Below the pieces are notes generated by a model. That model was not told the origin of the DNA, did not search any database, and worked only from the letters and a program-made list of their open reading frames with translations. The position numbers and the translations under genes are program-made. From Acinetobacter sp. (lineage in GTDB: Bacteria > Pseudomonadota > Gammaproteobacteria > Pseudomonadales > Moraxellaceae), in assembly GCA_030152605.1 (NCBI GenBank), contig JASLJB010000185.1:1-12608 (forward strand): 12,608 nucleotides of DNA. The letters are read 5' to 3'. Below are positions 1 through 7,195 of the stretch, piece by piece (positions within the stretch are counted from its first letter, which is position 1; every line of letters starts with the position of its first letter).

Positions 1-1
1 A

Positions 2-1735
2 ATGCTTCGCGACGTGGGTATTCCGGTACACGAACGTGCACCCGAAGCTGACGACACGATGTTTGGTGAAAACAACGAAGCCAATGATGAAGTTGCTGAA
101 GAAGAAGCTGCTGCCGTTCTCGCCTCTGTTGAAAATGAACCCGGTCGTACGACAGATCCTGTACGTATGTACATGCGTGAAATGGGGACTGTGGAACTCT
201 TGACCCGTGAAGGCGAAATCAGTATCGCAAAACGTATCGAGGAAGGCATCCGAGATGTCCTACATTCGATTGCGTACTGGCCGAATGCGGTTGAAGTGGT
301 TCTGAATGAGCACAATGAATTCCTCAATGGTGAACGTCGCTTAGCTGATATTTTATCTGGTTATTTAGATCCAGAATCAGATGAACCGATTCCTGAAGTG
401 ATCGAAGAAGAACCTGTCATCGAAACCAAAGCCGCAAAATCGACTGGCAAAGATGTCAAACTCGATGATGACGAGGAAGAAGAAGCCGAGACTGAAGAAG
501 AAACAGAAGTTGAGTCTGGTCCAGATCCTGAGATTGCCCGCCTTCGCTTTGAAGAGCTGGATAATGCACGTCAAGCGGCCAAAGCGGCGATCACTGAACA
601 TGGTCGTAACAGCCCACAAGCCAACGAAGCACTTGAAGCGCTCGCAAGCGTGTTCATGATGTTTAAATTCACCCCACGTTTGTTTGAGATCATTTCTGAA
701 ATGATCCGGGGTACACACGAACAAGTGCGTACCGCTGAACGTGAAGTGATGCGTTATGCCGTGCGTCGTGGTCGTATGGATCGCACCCAGTTTAGAACGT
801 CTTTCCCAGGTCAAGAATCAAATCCAGCTTGGTTAGATGAGCAGATGGCGAAAGCCCCTGCTGAAGTAAAAAATTATTTAGAAAAAGTCCGTCCTGATGT
901 GATGGCTTTTCAACAGAAAATTGCCGATATCGAGAAAGAACTTGGCCTGACCGTGAAAGAAATGAAAGAGATTTCTAAACGTATGGCCATCGGTGAAGCC
1001 AAAGCACGTCGTGCTAAACGCGAAATGATTGAAGCCAACTTACGTTTGGTGATTTCGATCGCGAAAAAATACACCAACCGTGGTTTGCAATTCCTCGACT
1101 TGATTCAAGAAGGTAACATCGGCTTGATGAAAGCGGTGGACAAGTTTGAATACCGTCGTGGTTATAAGTTCTCGACTTATGCGACTTGGTGGATTCGTCA
1201 GGCGATCACGCGTTCAATCGCGGATCAGGCACGTACCATTCGTATTCCGGTACACATGATTGAGACCATCAACAAAATCAACCGTGTGTCACGTCAGCTC
1301 TTACAAGAGATGGGCCGTGAGCCAACACCTGAGGAATTGGGTGAACGTCTAGAAATGGACGAAGTCAAAGTACGTAAAGTCCTCAAAATCGCCAAAGAGC
1401 CGATCTCTATGGAGACGCCGATCGGTGATGATGAAGATTCGCACTTGGGTGACTTTATCGAGGACAGCAACATCACCTCTCCGGTGGATGCTGCAACCTC
1501 TGAAGGTCTAAAAGAAGCGACACGTGAAGTGTTGGAAAACTTGACTGAACGTGAAGCCAAAGTATTGAAAATGCGTTTTGGTATCGACATGCCAACCGAC
1601 CATACCTTGGAAGAAGTGGGTAAACAGTTTGATGTGACCCGCGAGCGTATTCGTCAGATCGAAGCCAAAGCTTTACGTAAATTACGTCATCCTTCTCGTT
1701 CTGAACATTTACGTTCATTCCTTGAAAATGACTAA
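2..1735 (+). CDS. rpoD: RNA polymerase primary sigma factor RpoD (sigma-70), 5'-truncated by the window edge
   Basis: Primary (housekeeping) sigma factor, which binds core RNA polymerase and recognises -10/-35 promoters. The frame is open from the window edge and gives 577 residues. By comparison with E. coli RpoD about 45-50 N-terminal residues (part of region 1.1) are missing, so the first Met seen is probably internal. Region 1.2 lies at about residues 50-80 (TTDPVRMYMREMGTVELLTR). The non-conserved insert runs to about 330 and includes a very acidic Glu/Asp tract at about 155-175. Region 2 starts near 342 and contains the core-binding and -10-melting helices (RGYKFSTYATWWIRQAITR). Region 4.2, the -35-binding helix-turn-helix, is at about 532-572 (TLEEVGKQFDVTRERIRQIE). 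Regions 2-4 are nearly identical to E. coli, so identity is not in doubt. A terminator follows 125 nt downstream, ending this unit. Confidence 0.98.
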   Translation: MLRDVGIPVHERAPEADDTMFGENNEANDEVAEEEAAAVLASVENEPGRTTDPVRMYMREMGTVELLTREGEISIAKRIEEGIRDVLHSIAYWPNAVEVVLNEHNEFLNGERRLADILSGYLDPESDEPIPEVIEEEPVIETKAAKSTGKDVKLDDDEEEEAETEEETEVESGPDPEIARLRFEELDNARQAAKAAITEHGRNSPQANEALEALASVFMMFKFTPRLFEIISEMIRGTHEQVRTAEREVMRYAVRRGRMDRTQFRTSFPGQESNPAWLDEQMAKAPAEVKNYLEKVRPDVMAFQQKIADIEKELGLTVKEMKEISKRMAIGEAKARRAKREMIEANLRLVISIAKKYTNRGLQFLDLIQEGNIGLMKAVDKFEYRRGYKFSTYATWWIRQAITRSIADQARTIRIPVHMIETINKINRVSRQLLQEMGREPTPEELGERLEMDEVKVRKVLKIAKEPISMETPIGDDEDSHLGDFIEDSNITSPVDAATSEGLKEATREVLENLTEREAKVLKMRFGIDMPTDHTLEEVGKQFDVTRERIRQIEAKALRKLRHPSRSEHLRSFLEND

Positions 1736-1753
1736 TTACGCCTAAACAGCACC

Positions 1754-1821
1754 GCGCATAAACCATGCGCGAGACGATCTAAGCTCTGATTGCGGTGGGG
1801 ATGACTTGTATTTTCATCCCC
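1754..1821 (+). other. Two inverted repeats in the rpoD 3' untranslated region
   Basis: Between the rpoD stop and its terminator are two hairpin-capable repeats: GCGCAT/ATGCGC (1754-1759 with 1765-1770, 5-nt loop) and GGGGATGA/TCATCCCC (1797-1804 with 1814-1821, 9-nt loop). Neither is followed by a T-run, so they are not classical terminators. They would give the rpoD 3'UTR a structured end and could protect the mRNA or yield a 3'UTR-derived small RNA. The repeats are seen directly; any function is inference. Confidence 0.45.
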
Positions 1822-1859
1822 TTATCCCCATCTTATCTGACATCGTTTGGGATGTAATC

Positions 1860-1892
1860 AACGCCTGCCAATGATTTTGCAGGCGTTTTTTC
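1860..1892 (+). terminator. Rho-independent terminator after rpoD
   Basis: Stem AACGCCTGC/GCAGGCGTT with a 10-nt loop, running directly into a T-rich tract. It lies 125 nt past the rpoD stop and separates rpoD from the DUF493 gene. Confidence 0.88.
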
Positions 1893-2008
1893 ATTTTCGT
1901 CCCAATCAACACCATGCAAACCGATGTAATGTAATCCAACCTAATCCAAGCTCAGTATCCGCGTTGATTCAAATACAGGTACAACAGCTACAGCAATAGA
2001 GGTGACTT

Positions 2009-2296
2009 ATGACCGACCGCACACCTTCTCGTGAACTCCGCGAAGATCTATGGGTGTTTCCTATGGACTACCCAATCAAACTGATTGGCGATGCAGGCGA
2101 AGAATTGCATGATGCTGTCGTTTCGATTTTGCTCAAACACTTCCCTGAGTTCAAAAAAGAAAGCTTGGCGGTACAGCCTTCAAAAACAGGTAAATATCAT
2201 TCTTTAACCGCACAGTTAAAATTTGATGAACTTGAGCAAGTCCATGCTTTATATGCAGACTTGGCCGCCTGCCCGTTGATTAAAACCGCGCTTTAA
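2009..2296 (+). CDS. DUF493 (YbeD-like) small protein
   Basis: A 95-residue cytosolic protein of the DUF493/YbeD family (E. coli YbeD is 87 residues). The family folds as a small ACT-like alpha/beta domain and has no firmly established biochemical role. Recognisable features are the central YPIKLIGDAGEELHDAVV segment (about 21-38), the KTGKYHSLT strand corresponding to KGNYHS in YbeD (about 59-67), and the C-terminal helix with the LYADL motif. The ATG is preceded by AGAGGTGA (1998-2005), a good ribosome binding site. It lies upstream of lipB as in E. coli (ybeD-lipB), which supports the assignment, but here a strong terminator separates the two genes, so they are probably transcribed separately. 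No membrane or export signals are visible. Confidence 0.9.
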   Translation: MTDRTPSRELREDLWVFPMDYPIKLIGDAGEELHDAVVSILLKHFPEFKKESLAVQPSKTGKYHSLTAQLKFDELEQVHALYADLAACPLIKTAL

Positions 2297-2328
2297 GCCA
2301 AGCACATGCCACGGCATGATTTGCAGCC

Positions 2329-2365
2329 AAAATCATCCAAGTTTGTGACTTGGGTGATTTTTTTT
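2329..2365 (+). terminator. Rho-independent terminator after the DUF493 gene
   Basis: A 12-bp stem, AATCATCCAAGT pairing with ACTTGGGTGATT (one G-T wobble) around the loop TTGTG, followed by an uninterrupted T-run to 2365. It starts 33 nt past the stop codon. It implies that lipB needs its own promoter downstream. Confidence 0.9.
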
Positions 2366-2391
2366 GATCTGCTAACTCGGGCAAAGTTCTT

Positions 2392-2397
2392 TATACT
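2392..2397 (+). promoter_or_regulatory. Candidate -10 element for lipB
   Basis: TATACT (5/6 match to TATAAT) lies between the upstream terminator and the lipB start, giving a predicted leader of about 27 nt. No convincing -35 sits at 16-18 nt spacing, so this is tentative. Confidence 0.35.
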
Positions 2398-2430
2398 AAA
2401 GCGATTGCTGTTTAGAGGGACTTACCACTG

Positions 2431-3087
2431 ATGAATGATCGTGTTCAACCTGCTTTGACGATTCGCCAATATCACCAACTGACTGCTTATGCAGACCGCT
2501 TCGAAGAAATGAAGCACTACACCGAGCAACGCGATGAACATTCGCCGGATCAGTTGTGGTTGTTACAACACGCAGCGGTACTGACCCAAGGACAGGCGGG
2601 AAAACCTGAACACATCTTGATTCCGAGTGATATTCCGGTGGTACACAGCGATCGTGGCGGTCAGGTGACTTGGCATGGACCAGGTCAACTGGTGATTTAT
2701 TTTTTATTTGACTTAAATCGTCTGGGTTGGAATGTCCGAACTTTAGTGACTTTTGCTGAAAACCTGATGATTGAACTGCTCAGTCAATATGGCATCAACG
2801 CCTATGCCAAAAAAGATGCCCCGGGCGTCTATGTCGAGGAACGCAAGATCGGCTCACTGGGCTTTAAAATCCGTCGTGGCCGCAGTTACCACGGTTTGGC
2901 ACTGAATATCGACTGTGACTTATCTGGTTTTCATACCATAAATCCCTGTGGATACGCGGGCTTAGAAATGGTGAGGATTCGTGATATGGTGGAGCCTTAC
3001 CCAAGTTATACACAATTGTGCCAAGATGTCATTCAGCGCTTTCAACAAAGTGAATATTTTAGTCATGTTGAGCTGGTCGACGGATAA
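2431..3087 (+). CDS. lipB: Octanoyl-[acyl-carrier-protein]:protein N-octanoyltransferase LipB
   Basis: LipB transfers octanoate from octanoyl-ACP to the lipoyl-domain lysine of pyruvate and 2-oxoglutarate dehydrogenases and the glycine cleavage H protein. This is the first step of de novo lipoylation, before LipA inserts sulfur. The protein has 218 residues, the usual size. Family landmarks are the RGG (75-77) and WHGPGQ (81-86) acyl-binding loop, the catalytic lysine K139 in RKIGSLG, and the catalytic cysteine C173 in INPCGYAGLEM, so the Cys-Lys pair is intact. The ATG has GAGGGA 10 nt upstream (2415-2420). The DUF493 gene precedes it, as in many proteobacteria, but lipA, often the next gene, is not found in this window. 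The following gene is unrelated to lipoate. Confidence 0.96.
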   Translation: MNDRVQPALTIRQYHQLTAYADRFEEMKHYTEQRDEHSPDQLWLLQHAAVLTQGQAGKPEHILIPSDIPVVHSDRGGQVTWHGPGQLVIYFLFDLNRLGWNVRTLVTFAENLMIELLSQYGINAYAKKDAPGVYVEERKIGSLGFKIRRGRSYHGLALNIDCDLSGFHTINPCGYAGLEMVRIRDMVEPYPSYTQLCQDVIQRFQQSEYFSHVELVDG

Positions 3088-3114
3088 AAGACTTTATTTT
3101 AGCAACAAAACAAA

Positions 3115-3153
3115 TTAGAGTAATTGCTCTAAATAATTGAATAACTCAATAAT
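3115..3153 (+). promoter_or_regulatory. Candidate promoter/operator region for the SCP2-Fe-ADH pair
   Basis: This AT-rich gap holds two small inverted repeats, TTAGAG/CTCTAA (3115-3132, 6-nt loop) and ATTGA/TCAAT (3136-3150, 5-nt loop). TTGCTC (3125-3130) and AATAAT (3148-3153) are 17 nt apart and could be -35 and -10. If so, the repeats overlap the promoter elements, as an operator would. The -35 match is weak, and the implied start site would leave the ribosome binding site near the 5' end, so confidence is low. Confidence 0.3.
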
Positions 3154-3173
3154 ACTGAAAAAGGGATGCGAGC

Positions 3174-3707
3174 GTGATTTCAAGCAAATCTTTCAAGCCT
3201 GCCTTCGAACTGGCCTATGTCAAACTCATGATGGATGTGATTGGCAGAGGTTTAGTGATGGCAAGCCAAGTGGATGAAGAAATTCAACACGATATTTCCA
3301 AGTTTCCAGTGGGCTTTCGTTTATCGATGAAGGTGTTTCCACAGGGTCCTGCGTTTATTGCCCAAGTGAATGAACAACAGCAATTGCAGTTGGTCAAAGC
3401 CAGTGAAGATAAACCAGATCTCACCATTACCTTTAAGCACTTACACCATGCTTTTTTAGTTTTTTCATTTCAAGAAAGCACGGCACAAGCGTTTGCCAAT
3501 GACCGTATGGTCGCCGATGGTGATGTCAGTCATGCCATTCGTCTGGTGCGCTGTTTGAATAAAATGGAATCACTGATCTTGCCAAAACTGGTGGCACAAC
3601 TGGCAGTCAAAGAATACCCACAACAACTGAGTTTTAAAGACAAACTCAGCAGTGCTGCAAATATTTATTTCAAAGTGGCTCAATCATACTTAAAACGGAG
3701 TGCATAA
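3174..3707 (+). CDS. SCP2 sterol-binding-domain protein (probable lipid/hydrophobic ligand carrier)
   Basis: A 177-residue protein with one SCP2-like domain at about residues 45-135: the strands FRLSMKVFP and PDLTITFK, then a helix leading to MVADGDVSHAIRL, the usual C-terminal signature of this fold. SCP2 domains make a hydrophobic tunnel that binds lipids, acyl chains or isoprenoid intermediates; in bacteria the UbiJ/UbiT proteins of ubiquinone synthesis belong to this superfamily. I see no catalytic motif, signal peptide or membrane segment. The start is GTG (3174) with AAGGG about 8 nt upstream; an ATG at 3166 is out of frame. Its stop is one nucleotide before the ATG of the Fe-dependent alcohol dehydrogenase, whose ribosome binding site lies inside this gene, so the two are almost certainly co-translated. 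A role in delivering a hydrophobic alcohol or aldehyde to that enzyme is inference. Confidence 0.8.
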   Translation: MISSKSFKPAFELAYVKLMMDVIGRGLVMASQVDEEIQHDISKFPVGFRLSMKVFPQGPAFIAQVNEQQQLQLVKASEDKPDLTITFKHLHHAFLVFSFQESTAQAFANDRMVADGDVSHAIRLVRCLNKMESLILPKLVAQLAVKEYPQQLSFKDKLSSAANIYFKVAQSYLKRSA

Positions 3708-3708
3708 C

Positions 3709-4893
3709 ATGGCCAAGCCTTATTACGAATTTTTCTGTCCAGTCAAAGTCATTGCTGGCCATGCCGCGTTAGAACACATTCCATTTGAATTGGCCGCTTT
3801 GGGTTCAAAACGTCCGATGATCATCACCGACAAAGGCGTGCGTAGCAATCAACTGCTGACGCCAATCGAAGCTGCCTTTGAGTCTACCGATGTGGTCTTA
3901 GCTTATATCTTTGATGATGTACCACCAGATTCGAGCTTAGAAACCGTGCGTGCCGCTGCCGCCGCCTATCGCGACAATCAATGTGACGCGATCATCGCAG
4001 TCGGTGGCGGTTCAGTAATCGATACCTCCAAAGCCACCAACATCTTGGTCAGCGAAGGCGGTGATGATTTGCTGAAATACTCGGGTGCACATAACTTACC
4101 GCGTCCATTAAAGCCATTCTTTGTGATCCCGACCACCTCAGGTACCGGTTCAGAAGTCACCATGGTGGCGGTGGTTTCAGACAATCAACGTCATGTGAAA
4201 ATTCCGTTTGCCTCTAACTATTTGATGCCGCATGCGGCGATTCTAGATCCACGCATGACCAAAACCTTGCCCGCGCATTTGACCGCAATGACTGCGATGG
4301 ATGCCATGACGCATGCGGTTGAAGCCTATACCTGCTTGGCCGCCAATCCCATGAGCGATGCCTATGCCACCGCTGCGATCAAAAAGATCACCCAAAATCT
4401 ATTTGAAGTACTAGACAATCCAGAGGATGCGCATGGCCGCCTTGAACTGGCTCAAGCCTCAACCATGGCCGGCGTAGCTTTTTCAAACTCGATGGTCGGT
4501 TTGATCCACTCCCTCGGTCATGCCTTGGGTGCAGTCGCGCATTTGCCACATGGTCTGTGCATGAACCTGTTCTTGCCTTATGTGCTGCAATACAACAAAG
4601 ACGTCAATGGTGACAAGATCGCTGAACTGTTGTTACCACTGGCTGGCCCTGATATTTATGCACAAACCCCGGCAGATCAACGTGCAGATAAAGCCATTGA
4701 CACCTTGATGGCCATTCGTGATCGTCTGCATAGCTTGACCAAACTGCCACGTAGCTTGAGCGAAACCGGCAAGGTCAGCAAAGAACAATTGGATGAAGTG
4801 GCAGAGAAAGCGCTCAATGATGGCTCCATCATCTACAACCCGAAAGAAACCAGTTTAAAAGATTTGAAATCGATCCTAGAAAAAGCTTGGTAA
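3709..4893 (+). CDS. Iron-containing (group III) alcohol dehydrogenase
   Basis: NAD(P)-dependent, Fe(II)-binding dehydrogenase that interconverts an alcohol with an aldehyde or ketone. I choose the ATG at 3709 (394 residues), with GGAG (3697-3700) 8 nt upstream. An in-frame GTG at 3700 lies inside that site and is unlikely. The N-terminal Rossmann-like domain carries the GGGS nucleotide-binding motif (99-102, AVGGGSVIDTSKA) and TTSGTGSEVT (142-151). The helical domain carries the metal ligands D198 and H202 (DAMTH), H267 (LIHSLGH) and H281 (LPHG), in the same spacing as the D-H-H-H set of E. coli FucO. It looks fully functional. The physiological substrate cannot be read from sequence; FucO, YqhD and EutG-type enzymes share the fold. 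It is coupled to the upstream SCP2 gene and ends at a strong terminator. Confidence 0.93.
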   Translation: MAKPYYEFFCPVKVIAGHAALEHIPFELAALGSKRPMIITDKGVRSNQLLTPIEAAFESTDVVLAYIFDDVPPDSSLETVRAAAAAYRDNQCDAIIAVGGGSVIDTSKATNILVSEGGDDLLKYSGAHNLPRPLKPFFVIPTTSGTGSEVTMVAVVSDNQRHVKIPFASNYLMPHAAILDPRMTKTLPAHLTAMTAMDAMTHAVEAYTCLAANPMSDAYATAAIKKITQNLFEVLDNPEDAHGRLELAQASTMAGVAFSNSMVGLIHSLGHALGAVAHLPHGLCMNLFLPYVLQYNKDVNGDKIAELLLPLAGPDIYAQTPADQRADKAIDTLMAIRDRLHSLTKLPRSLSETGKVSKEQLDEVAEKALNDGSIIYNPKETSLKDLKSILEKAW

Positions 4894-4926
4894 TTTCTGA
4901 AAAATCAGCCACTATACGCACAAATC

Positions 4927-4957
4927 AAGCCTGATGTTTTTAAAACATCAGGCTTTT
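4927..4957 (+). terminator. Rho-independent terminator after the Fe-ADH gene
   Basis: A 14-bp stem, AAGCCTGATGTTTT pairing with AAAACATCAGGCTT around a single unpaired T, so the inner A-T pairs probably open to form the loop. It is followed by TT. It begins 33 nt after the stop and ends the SCP2-ADH unit. Confidence 0.85.
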
Positions 4958-5085
4958 GTATTGAGTGAGAATTGCCATTGTATTTAAATACTCTGCCCTG
5001 TTCTGTGCTCAAAAAAATGAAGTAGAGCCACGCGCAAATAAAATCAAATTGCAGTAGATTGCGCACTTTGCTTCGACTCGTAGGG

Positions 5086-5136
5086 TGGATCGTTCGTCTC
5101 AATCGATCCATAATCAATATGACTGATCCTTGATCA
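5086..5136. promoter_or_regulatory. Two inverted repeats upstream of the PuuP-like permease (possible operators)
   Basis: TGGATCG (5086-5092) is repeated inverted as CGATCCA (5104-5110), and TGATC-CTT-GATCA (5124-5136) is a second palindrome ending 21 nt before the proposed start. Permeases of this type are commonly regulated, so repressor or activator sites are plausible, but no matching regulator is encoded in the window. I could not settle on a promoter: the -35/-10 candidates here match poorly. Confidence 0.35.
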
Positions 5137-5157
5137 ACGACTATGAGGAATCCGCCG

Positions 5158-6543
5158 TTGACACATATTACTGGGACCCAACCTGCCGCTAAACTACAAA
5201 AAAATCTTGTGCTCTGGCATATCATTATTATTGGTTTGGCCTATATTCAACCGATGACGGTTTTTGATACTTTTGGATTAGTGTCTCAATACAGTCAATC
5301 GCATGTACCTACCTCATATATTTTTGCTCTCGTCGCAATCTTATTAACGTCCATTAGCTATGGACATATGATCAGACGCTATCCATCCGCTGGTTCTGCC
5401 TACACCTATGCGCAAAAATCAATACATCCCAATGTCGGATTTATGGTGGGTTGGTCATCGTGGTTAGATTATTTACTCTCGCCATTGGTCAATATTATTT
5501 TGGCGGATATTTATTTAAGAGCTTTATTCCCGCACGTGAATAACTGGATCTGGGTGATTGGTTTAACCATTATCATGACCGTGATCAATTTATTTGGCGC
5601 GCGTTTTGTCGCTCGATTTAACAGTGTGATCGTCTTTGTTCAAGTCGGAATTATTTTCTATTTCACTTATCAAGTCTATCTGTTGCTGACCCAAGGGATT
5701 AATGCGGACGGCAGTTTAGATGCTGCGCAGTATCAGCTCTGGAGTATGGCGCCATTTTGGAATGAGCTGACCTCAGTCGGCGCATTGATGACTGGTGCAA
5801 CGATCCTGTGTTTCTCTTTCACAGGTTTTGATGCACTCTCCTCACTGGCGGAAGAAACTAAAGATGCTGAAAAGACTTTGCCACGGGCAATCTTTTTAAC
5901 TGCATTTATTGCTGGGATTATCTTTATTATCAGCACCTACTTTATGCAGATTTATTTCCCGAGCAACCCTGAAAATTACTTCACCAAAATTGATGAGACC
6001 CAACCGGAGATTTTATTCGCGATTGGCGGCTTGTTATTTAAGAATGTGATCTTAGGTTTTGCGATCATTACTGTGATGGCATCGGGGATTTCAGCACATG
6101 CCGGCGTATCGCGTCTGATGTATGTGATGGGTCGTGATGGCGTGATCAACAAGAAAATCTTTGGTCATATCAGCCCGAAACTGTATACCCCGACCTATAA
6201 CATCGTGATCGTGGGTGTGGTGGCGTTAACTGCGGGCTTCTTGGACTTTGAGCATATTGCCAACCTGATTAGCTTTGGTGCATTGACCGCCTTTAGTTTT
6301 GTGAACTTCTCGGTGATCTCGCGTTATGCACTACGTGATGGACGCAACAAGTCGCTCAAAGAAGTGATCAATTACATTGTGATTCCGTTACTTGGTTTTG
6401 CCAGTGTGTTCTTGATGTGGCTTGAGATCGATGAAACTGCATTGAAAATTGGCTTAATCTGGGCTGCAATCGGTGTCGGTTACTTGGCGTTTAGAACCCG
6501 AGGCTTCCGCTACCCTGCACCACAGCACAATGAGCATGAGTAA
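5158..6543 (+). CDS. APC-family permease, PuuP (putrescine importer)-like
   Basis: Integral inner-membrane amino-acid/polyamine/organocation transporter with about 12 hydrophobic segments. From memory it closely matches E. coli PuuP: PMTVFDTFG (32-40) in the first helix, SAGSAYTYAQKSI and GFMVGWSSWLDYL in helices 2-3, CFSFTGFDALSSLAEETKDA in the middle, and SRLMYVMGRDGV late. This suggests import of putrescine or a related amine/amino acid driven by an ion gradient; the substrate is inferred. Start choice: the in-frame ATG at 5143 has no ribosome binding site, whereas GAGG (5146-5149) lies 8 nt before the TTG at 5158, so I start there (461 residues; 466 from the ATG). No polyamine-degradation genes are adjacent. 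It has its own upstream region and terminator, so it is probably monocistronic. Confidence 0.9.
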   Translation: MTHITGTQPAAKLQKNLVLWHIIIIGLAYIQPMTVFDTFGLVSQYSQSHVPTSYIFALVAILLTSISYGHMIRRYPSAGSAYTYAQKSIHPNVGFMVGWSSWLDYLLSPLVNIILADIYLRALFPHVNNWIWVIGLTIIMTVINLFGARFVARFNSVIVFVQVGIIFYFTYQVYLLLTQGINADGSLDAAQYQLWSMAPFWNELTSVGALMTGATILCFSFTGFDALSSLAEETKDAEKTLPRAIFLTAFIAGIIFIISTYFMQIYFPSNPENYFTKIDETQPEILFAIGGLLFKNVILGFAIITVMASGISAHAGVSRLMYVMGRDGVINKKIFGHISPKLYTPTYNIVIVGVVALTAGFLDFEHIANLISFGALTAFSFVNFSVISRYALRDGRNKSLKEVINYIVIPLLGFASVFLMWLEIDETALKIGLIWAAIGVGYLAFRTRGFRYPAPQHNEHE

Positions 6544-6590
6544 CATCAACACCTTACTCTGCACTGCATGCTGATCAAACAGCAGCAAAC

Positions 6591-6615
6591 AAAAAGGCGC
6601 CGATGGCGCCTTTTT
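6591..6615. terminator. Bidirectional terminator between the convergent permease and trmL genes
   Basis: AAAAAGGCGCC (6591-6601) pairs with GGCGCCTTTTT (6605-6615) across a GAT triloop. The A-run on one side and T-run on the other let it act on both strands. It sits 47 nt after the permease stop and 85 nt beyond the trmL stop. Confidence 0.92.
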
Positions 6616-6666
6616 GCTATGTGTCGATCTTGTGTTGGCTGCATCGGATGTTCAGCAGCAATACTA

Positions 6667-6713
6667 AGCACTTAGGATCAGTACACTTAAATCAGTGTGC
6701 CTAGATCAGTGCT
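6667..6713. repeat. Degenerate ~14-bp tandem repeat spanning the trmL stop codon
   Basis: Three direct units, at 6669-6683, 6684-6697 and 6698-6711, share the pattern CACTTA(G)-ATCAGT. The third unit overlaps the last codons and stop of trmL (stop at 6701-6703). The same stretch can fold into one long interrupted hairpin: AGCACT/AGTGCT (6667-6672 with 6708-6713), TAGG/CCTA (6673-6676 with 6700-6703) and ACACT/AGTGT (6683-6687 with 6694-6698). No T-run follows on either strand. The role is unknown. Confidence 0.55.
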
Positions 6714-7180
6714 TTAAAATCTTGCTGCCGCCATGCTTCATACAGAATCACAGCGGTGGCATTGGATAGGTTCAGGCTGCGCGAGGTCACTGCCATTGGC
6801 AAACAGATCCAATGTTCACGCGGAAACAGCAAACGCACTTGCTCAGGTAAGCCACGCGTTTCAGGCCCCATCAGCAAAGCCACAGGGCGGTTCAGATCAG
6901 AGGTATGTGGTGTTGCCGTGCCTTTGGTGGTCAAGGGATAAATCGCATCTGGACCAATGCCTTGCTGTGCCAAATTGGCCATGCAGTCTGCGAAGTTTTC
7001 CCAAATCTGCATACGTGCCCATTCGTGATAATCCAAACCGGCACGTTTGAGTTTTTTGTCATCTAATTCAAAGCCTAAGGGCTTGACCAGATGCAATTGC
7101 GCACCGGTATTGGCACAGAGGCGGATAATATTCCCGGTATTACTTGGAATCTCGGGTTCGTACAATACAACATGTATCAC
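6701..7180 (-). CDS. trmL: tRNA (cytidine(34)-2'-O)-methyltransferase TrmL
   Basis: SPOUT-class SAM-dependent methyltransferase that 2'-O-methylates the wobble nucleotide C34/cmnm5U34 of tRNA-Leu isoacceptors. The 159-residue length is typical. Motifs are PEIPSNTGNIIR (9-20), the knot-forming LMGPETRGLP (103-112) and the cofactor loop PMAVTSRSLNLSNATAV (128-144), followed by the conserved YEAWRQ near the C-terminus. The start is GTG at 7180, reading GTG-ATA-CAT. A nearby ATG at 7173 is out of frame, and the ribosome binding site is weak (AGAGA). It lies 15 nt downstream of the cysG stop, so it is probably translated from the cysG transcript. Its last codons lie within a short tandem repeat described separately. 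Confidence 0.95.
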   Translation of the reverse strand: MIHVVLYEPEIPSNTGNIIRLCANTGAQLHLVKPLGFELDDKKLKRAGLDYHEWARMQIWENFADCMANLAQQGIGPDAIYPLTTKGTATPHTSDLNRPVALLMGPETRGLPEQVRLLFPREHWICLPMAVTSRSLNLSNATAVILYEAWRQQDFKALI

Positions 7181-7195
7181 AAGATATCTCTACGG

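Noticed and set aside
377..814. Minus-strand open frame of 145 codons inside rpoD
   Set aside because: Antisense shadow of the strongly conserved rpoD frame; Phe-rich composition reflects the acidic Glu codons on the other strand.
2305..2318. CATGCC-AC-GGCATG inverted repeat after the DUF493 stop
   Set aside because: The two-nucleotide loop is too tight for a stable hairpin unless the inner pairs open, and the genuine terminator follows directly.
4905..5225. Minus-strand open frame of 106 codons in the ADH-permease gap
   Set aside because: It runs through the ADH terminator and the permease start and resembles nothing I know; the gap is better explained by regulatory sequence.
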